Positions 1-7,921 are shown, numbered from the stretch's first letter. The stretch: DNA of 64,000 bases from an uncultured Lachnospiraceae bacterium (GCA_949502235.1 CATBDC010000016.1:1-64000), one strand, 5' to 3'. The notes: generated from the sequence alone by a model not told the origin. A program made the numbers and translations.

Positions 1-51
1 AGGTTCATCTGACTGGTGAATCTTAGTCGGCAGGCTCAAAATTCCGAGAGC

Positions 52-345
52 CTATAGCGGAAAAGAAGAATAAAGTCCCTCCTGATACTCATCTACCAAG
101 GAATACAAGATTCCTTTTGTATTCGCAAAAAAAGGATAAACTTTCCAATATCTTGCTGTATCATAATCATCAATTTCATTATGCAAAATAATTCGCGATA
201 AAAAATCTGCATACACTGGTGTCTCCTGGTTAACTGCTAATACATAAATACTATACGACATGTCAAGCCTCCCCGTAATTAAGTTGTAGCAAGCTTCTTC
301 CTCTTCCGTCATATAAATAATAACTTTTTTCTCCGGATTTATCAA
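52..345 (-). pseudogene. Truncated copy of the 167-aa immunity-like gene, joined to an RHS scrap
   Basis: The likely original start is the ATG at 261, preceded by GGGGAGG; from there about 69 residues (MSYSIYVLAVNQETPVY...) match the first third of the intact gene at 8007-8510 (MSYDISVIAINQTVPVY...). The frame stops at 52, so about 100 residues are missing. Sequence from about 300 to 345 is a piece of the RHS core that encodes SGESSYYLYDGRG in the intact gene near 12721, here read in another frame. The piece is a broken end of the toxin/immunity region and probably has no function. Confidence 0.7.
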
Positions 346-383
346 GCAAATGGATTTGTCTCTTATTTCTCCCTAAATTTGTT

Positions 384-410
384 GTTACTGTTCATTCCGT
401 TCACAGTAAC
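384..410. repeat. Palindrome GTTACTGT-N11-ACAGTAAC
   Basis: Eight-base inverted arms flank an 11-base loop, ending directly at the stop codon of the ABC permease gene. The same word (TTACTGTTCAC or its complement) recurs near 16716, 22017 and 28613. It could act as a terminator hairpin or be a dispersed palindromic repeat; no long T run follows. Confidence 0.45.
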
Positions 411-1121
411 CTAAATTTTACGCAAATATCGCTTAAACAAAAACCAAATCCACATAGCAGATAAAACAAATGCGGGAAGCATATAAAAACTTCTACTTTC
501 TAAAATCGCTTTTCCAATCCAAAAAGAAGGCAGCGGAGATATTACATACTGTATATCTGATTTAATGAAAAACGGGATAACAGCACCAGAAATAGTCAGC
601 GTAGATAACTTCGTTACTGCCATACCCTCCAGCCTGTTTGATGAAATCGTCAGTACAAGCAATGCAACAATCATGCCCTGCAAGGTTCCTCCTGCCGCCA
701 GCAATAAAATGGTAAGCGGGGAAAGCCCCGTCAGCTTAAAAACAGGCAGCAGAATAATAGTTGCAAGAAATGCGATAACAGAAGGAACACCAAACCGTGC
801 AGCTATGTAACCTGTTTTTCTTAAAGGCGTAATGAATAAATAGACGGCTGTCTTTTCATCCCTTTCCTCTAAAGAAATCATTGCTGAAACAAAGCAGAAC
901 ATAGTGGACGGCAACATTGCAAACAGGATGTCAATCAACTTATAATAAGGTGAAATAATTGCCGTTATATGAAATCTGTCTGTCAAAGCACCTTCTATGA
1001 AAGGTATGGCAAACCGAAAGAAAAAGCCTGCAAGGATTGGCGCAAAACAAGATACAAACAGCATCATGTCCCGCCGCATAGCTGCCGCCATTTGGAAAAA
1101 GCCCAATCTAATTACTTTCAT
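411..1121 (-). CDS. ABC-2 type exporter permease, second subunit
   Basis: An integral membrane protein of about 236 residues with roughly six hydrophobic segments, the permease partner of the ATPase at 1795-2640. The start is ATG at 1121, behind GGGAGGTG; a longer frame reaches 1283 but lacks such a site. Its start overlaps the stop of the preceding permease gene by four bases (ATGA), so the two are translationally coupled. The hydrophobic pattern and the ATPase-permease-permease order fit small exporters of drugs, peptides or lipids. The substrate is unknown. The operon is probably repressed by the divergently ordered TetR regulator upstream. Confidence 0.75.
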   Translation of the reverse strand: MKVIRLGFFQMAAAMRRDMMLFVSCFAPILAGFFFRFAIPFIEGALTDRFHITAIISPYYKLIDILFAMLPSTMFCFVSAMISLEERDEKTAVYLFITPLRKTGYIAARFGVPSVIAFLATIILLPVFKLTGLSPLTILLLAAGGTLQGMIVALLVLTISSNRLEGMAVTKLSTLTISGAVIPFFIKSDIQYVISPLPSFWIGKAILESRSFYMLPAFVLSAMWIWFLFKRYLRKI

Positions 1122-1798
1122 AGCTTTACACCTCCCATGCTGTCCCACATTTTCAGAACACAAAATCTTGAAAGCACAAATAGAATTACTGTCATTGCTG
1201 CCACGCCCAAAAAACCTATTGCGGACGAAAAATTCCCTGAAACCAAATCCATACAAACATTGACAGGATAATACCCGCACCATGCAGGAATAATTTTAAA
1301 TAAATGCAAAATTGCAGGAACAAAGCAAACGGCTTCAATTGGCACAGTCCACAGTATAAATTGATTAAGGCTTGCAATTTTTGTTGCAGCAATTATTCCA
1401 AATAATGTAAATATCACACTGGATATAAATGTACCAAAAAGTACAATGTGCAAATTATCCGTGTCTGCGGCTAACGCTAAAATAGCTGCTACAACAATTG
1501 AAATGGCAGACAATGAACCGACTTTTGCAATAACATATTCCGTTGCATGGACAGGAGAAACTGCCAATGCACAGGTTGTATGCTGGCTTTTTTCCAAAAG
1601 GACAATCGCCCCCATGAAGAACAGCCCCATCGATGCGGGGTCAGAAAAAATTAAAATTGCTACAGCTCTTTCCTTCCAATTTTCGGGAAGCACAAAAAGT
1701 ACTATTATATAGATCAAAGTCAACACTGCATATAAAAAGTAAAAACCATATTTTGCCTGAAAGCGCATATCCAGTAAAAATAACTTTTTCAGCCTCAT
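1118..1798 (-). CDS. ABC-2 type exporter permease, first subunit
   Basis: A 226-residue membrane protein with about six transmembrane segments. It begins at ATG 1798 behind GGGGAGG and overlaps the ATPase stop codon by four bases (ATGA). Two different permeases after one ATPase suggest a heterodimeric channel, as in fluoroquinolone- or lantibiotic-type exporters. No substrate-specific motif is recognisable, so transport direction (export) is inferred from the ABC-2 architecture and the lack of a binding protein gene. It belongs to a three-gene operon with the flanking genes. Confidence 0.75.
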   Translation of the reverse strand: MRLKKLFLLDMRFQAKYGFYFLYAVLTLIYIIVLFVLPENWKERAVAILIFSDPASMGLFFMGAIVLLEKSQHTTCALAVSPVHATEYVIAKVGSLSAISIVVAAILALAADTDNLHIVLFGTFISSVIFTLFGIIAATKIASLNQFILWTVPIEAVCFVPAILHLFKIIPAWCGYYPVNVCMDLVSGNFSSAIGFLGVAAMTVILFVLSRFCVLKMWDSMGGVKL

Positions 1799-2640
1799 AA
1801 CAGCGTCCTCCCCGTAATATCCATAAAAATATCATTTAAGGTTGGCTCACTACTATGGATGGATTGCAGACGGTTTTCAGCTATCAGGCTTTTCAGCCGC
1901 TCATCAGAAGATATTTGTTCCAAAGGGCAGCTTGCGCTATGCTCCCCATTCCCGACCCATGTATAAGTTACGGCTGCCGCTCCTTTTGACATAATCAGAT
2001 TGTGGGGACTGTCAAGGGCGCATATTTTACCATTTACAATAAACGCCACCCTGTCGCAAAGCTCGGCTGCGTCCTGCATATTATGCGTTGTCAAAAGAAT
2101 GGTCTTCCCTTTTGCCTTTTCCTCTAAAATCATATTTTTCATCACACGGCTGTTTGCTGGGTCAAGCCCGCTGGTCGGCTCATCAAGGCAGAGCAGGACA
2201 GGGTCATGCAGCAATGCTTTTATAAAGTTTAAGCGGGATTTCATTCCCTTTGAATAATCGGCTACACGCTTATCTGCATCCTGCCCCAAACCTACCATTT
2301 CCAAAAGCTCATCCACCGGGCGCGGCTTTTTTTCGTATAATGATGAAAAAAAACGCAAATTCTCTCTTGCCGTCAGCTTTTCATACATTGTTGAAAATTC
2401 AAAATCAACCCCTATATTCTCATAAAAATTCTTTGTACGATTTTTGCACTCAATGCCATATACCAGACAGGAACCTTGATATGTCCGGAGCATTCCAATT
2501 AAGATTTTCTGCAATGTGCTTTTGCCTGCCCCGGATGGTCCTAAAAATCCGAAGATTTCACCCTCTGAAACAGAAAAACTCATACCAGAAATAAACGGGT
2601 TTTTCGTGTAGCTAAACGAAAGATTTTCTACTGTAATCAT
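1795..2640 (-). CDS. ABC transporter ATP-binding protein
   Basis: A 281-residue cytoplasmic ATPase. Walker A is GPSGAGKST near residue 35, the signature appears in the form DYSKGMKSRL, and Walker B is LLCLDEPTSGLDP, followed by the H-loop LLTTHN. The start is ATG 2640, behind GGAGGTAAAT; an in-frame ATG 12 bases upstream overlaps this binding site and lacks its own. The signature motif is atypical (YSKGM rather than LSGGQ), as is common in ABC-2 exporters. It powers the two permeases encoded downstream and has a C-terminal extension of about 70 residues, typical of the NatA/CcmA-like group. Confidence 0.88.
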   Translation of the reverse strand: MITVENLSFSYTKNPFISGMSFSVSEGEIFGFLGPSGAGKSTLQKILIGMLRTYQGSCLVYGIECKNRTKNFYENIGVDFEFSTMYEKLTARENLRFFSSLYEKKPRPVDELLEMVGLGQDADKRVADYSKGMKSRLNFIKALLHDPVLLCLDEPTSGLDPANSRVMKNMILEEKAKGKTILLTTHNMQDAAELCDRVAFIVNGKICALDSPHNLIMSKGAAAVTYTWVGNGEHSASCPLEQISSDERLKSLIAENRLQSIHSSEPTLNDIFMDITGRTLL

Positions 2641-2657
2641 ATTTACCTCCATACTAT

Positions 2658-2683
2658 TTGACTTGATTACTCTATATAGTCAA
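2658..2683. promoter_or_regulatory. Candidate TetR operator in front of the ABC operon
   Basis: TTGACT and AGTCAA form an inverted repeat with a 14-base spacer. The same half-sites with the same spacing occur upstream of the TetR gene at 3326-3351. The site lies 18 bases before the ATPase start, between the regulator gene and the operon. Two matching sites support it as the operator of the linked regulator. Confidence 0.6.
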
Positions 2684-2722
2684 TTAAAAGGCTGTTTTAA
2701 GTCCGGCTGATTGCCAGACTCT

Positions 2723-3310
2723 TTAAAGAATTTGTGTTACCATACCATAAATCAAGGAATACAACGCTTCATCATACTGTTCACCAATCTCAGCCTTATG
2801 CAGCGTTGCAAAATAAATTGCGTGAAATGCGGCACTTAAAACCTTTACGTCAACTTCTTTTTTCACCGGGAATAGGGCAAGCATTTTTTCAATTGTATCT
2901 GTATCGTCCCGAAAATGCTCCTCCACGATTTCCCGCGGCAGCTTACGCACAAGCAATTCCACTTCATTAACATCTATCAATTTTAAAATCAGCATGTCCT
3001 CTGTCATTTTATAGAACTCAAATATCACATCGGTCAGCTTTTCCACCGACAGCTCTGTACTGGGAATGCCAGAAATGGCCTGATACAGCCTGCGGTTGAC
3101 ATCTTCCTGCTGTTCCTGAATAACTTCAAACAAAAGCAATTCTTTTGATTTATAAAAGAGATAGAAGGTCCCTTTGGGAATATTAACCCGTTTCACGATT
3201 TCATCGACTGTCGTGCGGCGGACGCCATACCTCGCAAGGCACTTTGCTGCTTCTTCTTTCAATCGCCTTCTGATATATTCCCGTTCCTGCTCTGAATAGC
3301 TCTTTGGCAC
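2723..3310 (-). CDS. TetR/AcrR family transcriptional repressor
   Basis: A 195-residue regulator. A TetR helix-turn-helix is visible near residues 25-50 (YGVRRTTVDEIVKRVNIPKGTFYLFYKSKELL). The start is a GTG at 3310, six or seven bases after AGGAGG; a longer frame to 3460 has no binding site and runs through the promoter. The C-terminal ligand domain is not recognisable. It sits just upstream of the ABC exporter operon on the same strand, and both promoters carry the same TTGACT-N14-AGTCA element, so autorepression and control of the exporter by the exported compound are likely. Confidence 0.85.
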   Translation of the reverse strand: MPKSYSEQEREYIRRRLKEEAAKCLARYGVRRTTVDEIVKRVNIPKGTFYLFYKSKELLLFEVIQEQQEDVNRRLYQAISGIPSTELSVEKLTDVIFEFYKMTEDMLILKLIDVNEVELLVRKLPREIVEEHFRDDTDTIEKMLALFPVKKEVDVKVLSAAFHAIYFATLHKAEIGEQYDEALYSLIYGMVTQIL

Positions 3311-3325
3311 TTTAACGCCTCCTAT

Positions 3326-3355
3326 TTGACTAATTGTGCTTATACAGTCATTATA
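3326..3355 (-). promoter_or_regulatory. tetR promoter with overlapping candidate operator
   Basis: On the minus strand TATAAT (3355-3350) is directly followed by the element TGACT-N14-AGTCAA (3350-3326), which is the same inverted repeat as at 2658-2683. AGGAGG and the GTG start follow. An operator placed on the transcription start is typical for a self-repressing TetR gene. Confidence 0.55.
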
Positions 3356-3361
3356 TGCTAT

Positions 3362-3627
3362 TTCAGAAACTCTGTCAACTATCAGAATTCCTCTTAAAGA
3401 AGCATGCAAAGCCAGTAAAATCAATCGGGAAAAAGGTAGAAAAAATACCGGAGGCCGCATTTAGAGAAGCAATTGCAAACGCGCTGATTCACAGGGCGTG
3501 GGATGTGGAGTCACAGATAAAGGTTTCGATGTTTGACGACAGAATAGAAATTATTTCTCCGGGAGGATTACCTTCTGGAATAACAGAAGATGAGTATTTA
3601 TCGGCAATGGCGGCATATTCTGACATT
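3362..3627 (+). pseudogene. Fragment of an AlbA_2/RecG-like ATP-binding protein gene
   Basis: About 80 residues including EAAFREAIANALIHRAW and ISPGGLPSGI are the hallmark core of AlbA_2-type putative transcriptional regulators (the ATPase-like HATPase_c_4 part). Both ends are missing: upstream runs into the tetR promoter, and downstream the similarity stops near 3620. Between about 3645 and 3745 the sequence instead matches the region upstream of the RHS gene (16686-16775), in the same plus-strand orientation. This is a recombination scar made of two unrelated fragments. Confidence 0.65.
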
Positions 3628-3800
3628 AGTACGTTTTATGATCTTACGGACTTTTCAGTAAATGCAAAGTCCTGTATAAACCGTAACAGCTGTGTTCCTG
3701 TCCCCACTCAACAGCTCATATTTTGTCCGGTCTGTCATGTGCTCTAACACGCACATCAGTACCAGAGCAACATATAAGGACTTACAGCAGCAGGCATCGA

Positions 3801-4136
3801 TTATATAAATGAATCAGCTGCTCCTTTGTCATCCCCCTCACCAATATGTATCCTTTTTTTCTCCAATGGATTGCTCTGCTTCAACACTTTTATAGCAGTA
3901 TGATAATCCACACAGCCAATGGGAGGCTCTCCGTCAAAGGTAATCAGGCACAATTCCAGCATTTTCACATGTTTCCCGTCAATCTGGAAATTGGGTGAGC
4001 ATGGCAAAACCGTGTCTGTATCCTCTGTAAGCGCAAAAACCCCTAATATTTCTCCATCCTTTATGTAAAACTTTGCTTCCGATTTATATGCTTCTTCCCA
4101 TATTTTCGCTGTTTTACTGAAAATCTTTGACAACAT
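3801..4136 (-). pseudogene. 117-aa unknown protein, copy A, frameshifted
   Basis: Begins like the three other copies (ATG 4136 behind GGAGGAGAT; MLSKIFSKTAKIWEEAY...) and is nearly identical to copy C at 9247-9600. A run of seven T bases near 3852-3858, where copies B and C have six, shifts the frame so that the last 30 residues (normally EKKGYILVRGMTK...) read EKKRIHIGEGDDK and end early. The family is not one I recognise. The copy is probably inactive or makes a protein with an altered tail. Confidence 0.75.
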
Positions 4137-4169
4137 ACTTATCTCCTCCTTCGAATTGCAAAGCCTCAC

Positions 4170-4264
4170 CCTCTATATCACACCCTTCATCCCTTGACAA
4201 AATAGTTCCATATAAGTATCTTACCGTGTCCTATTCTCCCGGAAACATTGCCGCTTCCAGCCTG
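4170..4264 (-). pseudogene. Remnant of the lipoprotein gene 3' end
   Basis: This stretch is almost identical to 9635-9730, which holds the spacer and the last dozen codons of the intact lipoprotein gene. After the motif CCAGCCTGT the sequence jumps to the spacer that lies upstream of that gene in the intact module (like 10460). Nearly the whole lipoprotein gene (about 600 bases) has been deleted here. Confidence 0.6.
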
Positions 4265-4287
4265 TAATAACCCCGGCACTAAGGGCA

Positions 4288-4701
4288 CTAAGATAGATAC
4301 TTTTCTAAAAATTCTTCCATCTCCTTTTTTCTATCCAGAAAAATTTCTATTGCCTCCTTTTCCCTGTCCTGCAGACTATAAAAATAATTTTCATCCTCTA
4401 CCAGCTCTCTAAATCCCCATATAGCAGTTATTTCATCATCTCTTCTATATCTAAAATACTGTTCATAGTGCATTTGGGAATCAGCCACTTCAAATATTTC
4501 GGCCGGATACCATGACGGCAAGTTTTCATTTGCCCCTTTTACAAGGTATTCTAATATTCCTTCGCTTAATATCTGACCATAAACGAGATATACATCTCCG
4601 ATATTCATTGGCAGTCTTGTATTTACTGAGCACCCCATGTGCTTCAATGTATTTTCAGAAAAGTCTGCTCGCCAACCTAGATCCGTCTGAATTATTTGCA
4701 T
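4288..4701 (-). CDS. 137-aa probable immunity protein, copy A (altered N-terminus)
   Basis: A soluble 137-residue protein, about 95% like the copy at 10485-10895 from residue 15 onward. It has a conserved middle (GDVYLVYGQILSEGILEYLVKG, WYPAEIFEV) and a charged coiled C-terminus. Its first dozen residues differ because about 90 bases, including the native start and ribosome binding site, are deleted; it now starts at an ATG derived from the old upstream spacer with only a weak GGAAA in front. Its position in an RHS module suggests an immunity role, but no named Imm family is assigned. Expression may be impaired. Confidence 0.6.
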   Translation of the reverse strand: MQIIQTDLGWRADFSENTLKHMGCSVNTRLPMNIGDVYLVYGQILSEGILEYLVKGANENLPSWYPAEIFEVADSQMHYEQYFRYRRDDEITAIWGFRELVEDENYFYSLQDREKEAIEIFLDRKKEMEEFLEKYLS

Positions 4702-4730
4702 TTAATTCGTTTCCATGTACTTTTCCCCTT

Positions 4731-4833
4731 TTCATAAAATAGAGCATAAAATTCATAGTCTTCCCAATCATATATTAAGCAGATTTCATAGGTTCCTAAA
4801 TGTTTCCCATATAAAATCAACTATCTACGGCAC
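4731..4833 (-). pseudogene. Decayed CPCC zinc-ribbon gene fragment
   Basis: Read on the minus strand, the sequence still encodes LYGKHLGTYEICLIYDWED, matching LYEKPPGTYEICSMCGWED in the intact gene at 6525-6716. The second cysteine pair is lost and the CPCC start region is missing. An almost identical fragment sits at 11010-11115 in the same place of the more complete module. Confidence 0.6.
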
Positions 4834-4885
4834 AAATATATTTTGTCATATTAAGGATATTCTATCTACAGAACATTCAACTATA

Positions 4886-5398
4886 TTATACATATATATA
4901 TCCTACTGCTCCCTCTGTATAACTATCAATATCTGAATCCAACCAACTTTTCTCATTATTCCGAACCTTATGAAACCTTAATTCCACGCGTTCATCATTA
5001 CTACAAAGAATTATACAAAATTTTGAATCCGGCTCCAGACATTTAAGGCGTAATGCCCATACTTCACATACCATAAGCGCAATTGCCGTGCCAGATACTA
5101 TAGATAATTTGATCTCGAAATAGTCATTAATACGCGTCTCTGTGTTACATGCTTCATATCCTGTTCTATCTTTATATAGATGTATCGCACGTTTAAATCC
5201 CTTTTCCAAAGATTCGACATCTTCATCAGCAAGAATTACACATCCGCTTACTTGTTTAAACGGTGGGTTAAACAAGTTTTCTAAATTTTTCATTTTGATA
5301 GTTATTCCTCTTCCACCATATAAATAATAACTGCTTTCTCCAGATTTAGCAACTGCCGTCCGCTCTCCGGTTCCTTCTTCCCCGTAACAATATATCAT
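4886..5398 (-). CDS. Immunity-like protein fused in frame to an RHS core scrap
   Basis: Residues 1-30 (YGEEGTGERTAV, SGESSYYLY) are a piece of the RHS core, in the RHS reading frame; from residue 33 (ITIKMKNLENLFNPPF) the protein is almost identical to the 161-aa gene at 11172-11657. An internal ATG (MKNLENLF) near 5294 could give an unfused product of about 135 residues. The natural N-terminus of the immunity protein has been replaced by deletion of the RHS 3' end and toxin region. It might be an orphan immunity gene kept after loss of its toxin, or a fossil. Confidence 0.6.
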   Translation of the reverse strand: MIYCYGEEGTGERTAVAKSGESSYYLYGGRGITIKMKNLENLFNPPFKQVSGCVILADEDVESLEKGFKRAIHLYKDRTGYEACNTETRINDYFEIKLSIVSGTAIALMVCEVWALRLKCLEPDSKFCIILCSNDERVELRFHKVRNNEKSWLDSDIDSYTEGAVGYIYV

Positions 5399-5870
5399 TT
5401 AAAAATTCAGATAATTCATTATCACTTTTCCAATCCCTATGCTCTACAATATAAAACAATAGTATCATAATGCATGTAAATATCATTACAAGGTGCAAGA
5501 AAGGATTTGATACAATCATACTAATATAATCCTGAAAACACGTATATCGATAGTCAACAATTGTCATATAAATTATAAAACTCCACCCCAGAATTAGAAG
5601 TAATATCATAGTATTTCTATACCCTCTAAACATTCTAAATTCTCCTTCTATCTTACATCCATTATTTTCAGAAAAAATATTAGCATATAAGCAACGAATC
5701 AGTCCAAATGAAAAATAGTATTTCCCTATCATTATTTTACTCTCCGTAAAATTACTGACCCATTTTTCTGACTGCCATAATTCAATCAAATGATACTTTC
5801 CCGTATTCATTTTTATAATATTAATTACTTCTTCTCTTTTTTTCGGAAAATGCTGTACATATTTTTTCAT
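5346..5870 (-). CDS. Membrane protein of unknown function with an RHS-derived tail
   Basis: Start ATG 5870 behind GAGGTGG. About 174 residues with two strong transmembrane segments (near residues 90-110 and 125-145) and soluble ends. The last dozen residues (RGRRNRRADG) are RHS core sequence read out of frame, so the original C-terminus is lost. The first 45 residues resemble the chimeric frame at 6258-6390, so this family has at least two members here. I do not recognise the family; membrane-bound immunity proteins exist in such loci, but that role is only an inference. Confidence 0.5.
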   Translation of the reverse strand: MKKYVQHFPKKREEVINIIKMNTGKYHLIELWQSEKWVSNFTESKIMIGKYYFSFGLIRCLYANIFSENNGCKIEGEFRMFRGYRNTMILLLILGWSFIIYMTIVDYRYTCFQDYISMIVSNPFLHLVMIFTCIMILLFYIVEHRDWKSDNELSEFLNDILLRGRRNRRADGSC

Positions 5871-5933
5871 TATCCACCTCACTAATTATATCGATTATTG
5901 GTATATGTTCGCATTTCATAAGCCTCACCAAAA

Positions 5934-5985
5934 GGTACTTCCAAATCACATATTAAGCAGACTCCATAAATTTCTAGAGGTTTTC
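5934..5985 (-). pseudogene. Second decayed CPCC fragment
   Basis: A short stretch matches the centre of the CPCC gene (reverse of the segment encoding ETYGVCLICDLE-like residues). It lies between the membrane protein gene and an immunity-gene remnant. Only about 50 bases are left. Confidence 0.4.
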
Positions 5986-5992
5986 TAGTTAC

Positions 5993-6276
5993 CCTCTATA
6001 ATATAACATACATTAAATAGTATTTCTTTTTTATCTAGCATGTCAAAGAACTGGCTTTCTTTTATCACACCTAGTACTACTTCTGTAGATTCACATTCAT
6101 ACCTCGTATGAAACATAATTCTTTTTTGGGGTGCCTTTTCAATTAAAAAATGAATTACCTTTACAAATTCTTCATAATATTTCTGATAAATTATTAGGGG
6201 TGTTAAATTCTTTTTTTGTCCTGTGAAAGCCAGCTTGGAAACAGCCTCTCCGGAACCTCTTTTCTCTGATTGAGCT
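5993..6276 (-). pseudogene. 3' remnant of the 167-aa immunity-like gene
   Basis: About 85-90% identical at the DNA level to 8010-8285, the last half of the intact gene at 8007-8510. Small deletions near 6180 and 6215 break the frame. The 5' half has been replaced near 6276 by the start of the two-helix membrane protein family. Confidence 0.65.
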
Positions 6277-6390
6277 TACCCATTGTGAAGGCCGTTTTAA
6301 ATAAATAGCATGATATTCATCTGTGCGATCTCTAATCACCTTCAATAAATCATCTACATCTTTTGTTGAATGAAGAGTAACTTTTTTCAT
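6172..6390 (-). pseudogene. Chimeric frame: N-terminus of the membrane-protein family joined to an immunity remnant
   Basis: A good start (ATG 6390, behind GGAGAT) opens a frame of 72 residues. Residues 1-45 (MKKVTLHSTKDVDDLL..., WVSSIRE) resemble the start of the protein at 5346-5870 (MKKYVQHF..., WVSNFTE). After that the frame reads the immunity-gene remnant in the wrong phase. It is a deletion product and probably not functional. Confidence 0.5.
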
Positions 6391-6524
6391 TTATTTACAT
6401 CTCCTATTCTCCCGGAAACACTGCCTCTTCCAAGATCCGTCTGAATTGTTTTTTGCATACGATTGTTTCCATATGCTTTTTCCTTTTTCATAAAATGAAG
6501 CATTAAATTTCAGCGTCTTCCCAA

Positions 6525-6716
6525 CTATTTCTTAGACTTCAAAAAAACTTCTCTTGCTTGATATAAACTTAATCTATTTGCCCCTCCTTCATAAAATGGA
6601 TCGTTAAATTGAATTTCATCATCTTCCCAACCACACATTGAGCAGATTTCATAAGTTCCGGGAGGTTTCTCATATAAGGTTAACTCCCCACAACATGGGC
6701 ACGCATATCTTTTCAT
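6525..6716 (-). CDS. Small cysteine-rich CPCC family protein
   Basis: A 63-residue protein starting at ATG 6716 behind GGGAG. It has CPCC near residue 6 and CSMCGWEDD near residue 27, the two knuckles of a zinc ribbon, and the ending ANRLSLYQAREVF that is typical of the Cys_rich_CPCC family (PF14206). Members of that family are common in toxin/immunity arrays; a direct function is not known. This is the only intact copy in the window; at least three decayed ones lie nearby (4731, 5934, 11010). It is flanked by module scraps, including a piece of lipoprotein 3' end at about 6402-6433. Confidence 0.8.
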   Translation of the reverse strand: MKRYACPCCGELTLYEKPPGTYEICSMCGWEDDEIQFNDPFYEGGANRLSLYQAREVFLKSKK

Positions 6717-6817
6717 TTTAATCATCTCCCTATCTTTAGACTACTGTCTTATAAAGTATTATATTCCATCCTCAGTCTTAAAAAAAGTCCTTAAAAATCC
6801 TTCCTTCACATTTATTT

Positions 6818-6843
6818 AAGACCCCGTAGTAATGCGGGGTCTT
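6818..6843. terminator. Module-end hairpin, copy 1
   Basis: AAGACCCCG and CGGGGTCTT pair perfectly around an 8-base loop, followed by TTTT on the plus strand. It lies about 140 bases downstream of the 117-aa gene at 6983-7336. About 170 bases around it are repeated at 9085 and 16868 in the same place relative to the same gene, so it marks the end of each module. Confidence 0.6.
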
Positions 6844-6982
6844 TTACGTTATATACGGTATATACGGAAGAAATTTGCGTAATAGCAATTCGGATGCGAG
6901 GTTTCATTAAAAGCTCAAGAGCGGCATCTTGTACGATATCAGGAAAATAGCAATTGCTTAAATAACAAGCCTATATAAGAAC

Positions 6983-7336
6983 TTACAGCAGCAGGCATTT
7001 ATTATATAAATGAGTCAGCTGCTCCTTTGTCATCCCCCTCACCAATATGTATCCTTTTTTCTCCAACGGATTGCTCTGCTTTAACACTTTTATAGCAGTA
7101 TGGTAATCAACACAGCCAATGGGAGGCTCTCCGTCAAAGGTAATCAGGCACAATTCCAACATTTTCACAGGCTTCCCGTCAATCTGGAAACTGGGTGAAC
7201 ATGGCAGAACCGTGTCTGTATCCTCTGTAAGCGCAAAGACCCCTAATATTTCTCCATCCCTTATGTAAAACTTTGCTTCCGATTTATATGCTTCTTCCCA
7301 TATTTTTGCTGTTTTACTGAAAACCTTTGACAACAT
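6983..7336 (-). CDS. 117-aa unknown protein, copy B
   Basis: Start ATG 7336, behind GGAGGAGAT, gives a full-length 117-residue protein matching copies C and D (MLSKVFSKTAKIWEEAY..., GEPPIGCVDYHTAIKVLKQ). The frame is also open upstream to 7513 through a piece of the lipoprotein gene, but the internal start is the one shared by all copies. The protein is soluble, with no signal peptide. Conservation of the central FALTEDTDTVLPCSP and CVDYHTA segments across four copies suggests it is under selection. I do not recognise the family; being always last in the module, it may be an immunity or accessory factor. Confidence 0.65.
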   Translation of the reverse strand: MLSKVFSKTAKIWEEAYKSEAKFYIRDGEILGVFALTEDTDTVLPCSPSFQIDGKPVKMLELCLITFDGEPPIGCVDYHTAIKVLKQSNPLEKKGYILVRGMTKEQLTHLYNKCLLL

Positions 7337-7372
7337 ACTTATCTCCTCCTTCGAATTGCAAAGCCTCACCCT

Positions 7373-7558
7373 CTCTGAATCATCCTTCGTTACTTTCACT
7401 TCCACTGCAGACGGATTCCCGTATGTATTCCTGTCTAGACTCCTTCTGACGCTCTCACAAAGAACCGTCTCAAATACATCCGGATCTGACTCTGCCTTTC
7501 CCTGTGTGATCAATTCATTGCTTACTTCCCCTGCACTCTTCTTTAGTGTCTGAAATAC
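7373..7558 (-). pseudogene. C-terminal fragment of the lipoprotein gene
   Basis: Encodes about 55 residues matching the lipoprotein at 9695-10324 (ITQGKAESDPDVFETVLCESVRRS; the last residues are lost). It joins the next fragment at CTGAAATAC (7550-7558), a nine-base word present in both parent genes, so the deletion probably arose by microhomology. Confidence 0.65.
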
Positions 7559-7703
7559 TGTTCAGAGTGCATTTGGGAACCAATCACTTCAAATATTTCA
7601 GCCGGATACCATGACGGCAAGTTCTCGTTTGCCCCTTTTACAAGGTATTCTAATATTCCTTCGCTTAATATCTGACCATAAACGAAATATACATCTCCGG
7701 CCT
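7550..7703 (-). pseudogene. Internal fragment of the 137-aa immunity-like gene
   Basis: About 150 bases matching 10650-10796, covering GDVYFVYGQILSEGILEYLVKG to QYF. Both ends are cut. Immediately beyond it (7700-7765) is a diverged scrap that resembles the pre-toxin region of the RHS gene (compare 12058-12115). Confidence 0.6.
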
Positions 7704-7795
7704 TCTCCAGTCACAAAGGTGTCATGACAGTGCCCGCACTGTCACAGCAGATAGGGGATGATGTATACGTATGAACCAATTGCTACTATTTCATG

Positions 7796-7921
7796 TCTTC
7801 TTCTGCCTCTTCACTTTCGAACGAATACTTACTATGACCTTCTTGGAAGAAAAGTTCTGCTAATTCAAAAAACATAGATAAACATTCTTTCTCCGTCTCA
7901 AGAGCTTTAATATTTTATTAT
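7796..7921 (-). pseudogene. Tail of an unidentified small gene
   Basis: A 41-codon open stretch (ALETEKECLSMFFELAELFF..., ending EEAEEDMK) with no start or binding site and stop codons just upstream. The acidic amphipathic ending resembles many small immunity proteins, but the family cannot be named. Confidence 0.3.

Noticed and set aside
969-1271. Plus-strand open frame across the ABC permease genes
   Set aside because: It is antisense to two overlapping permease genes with clear ribosome binding sites, has no binding site of its own and encodes a basic, unstructured product.
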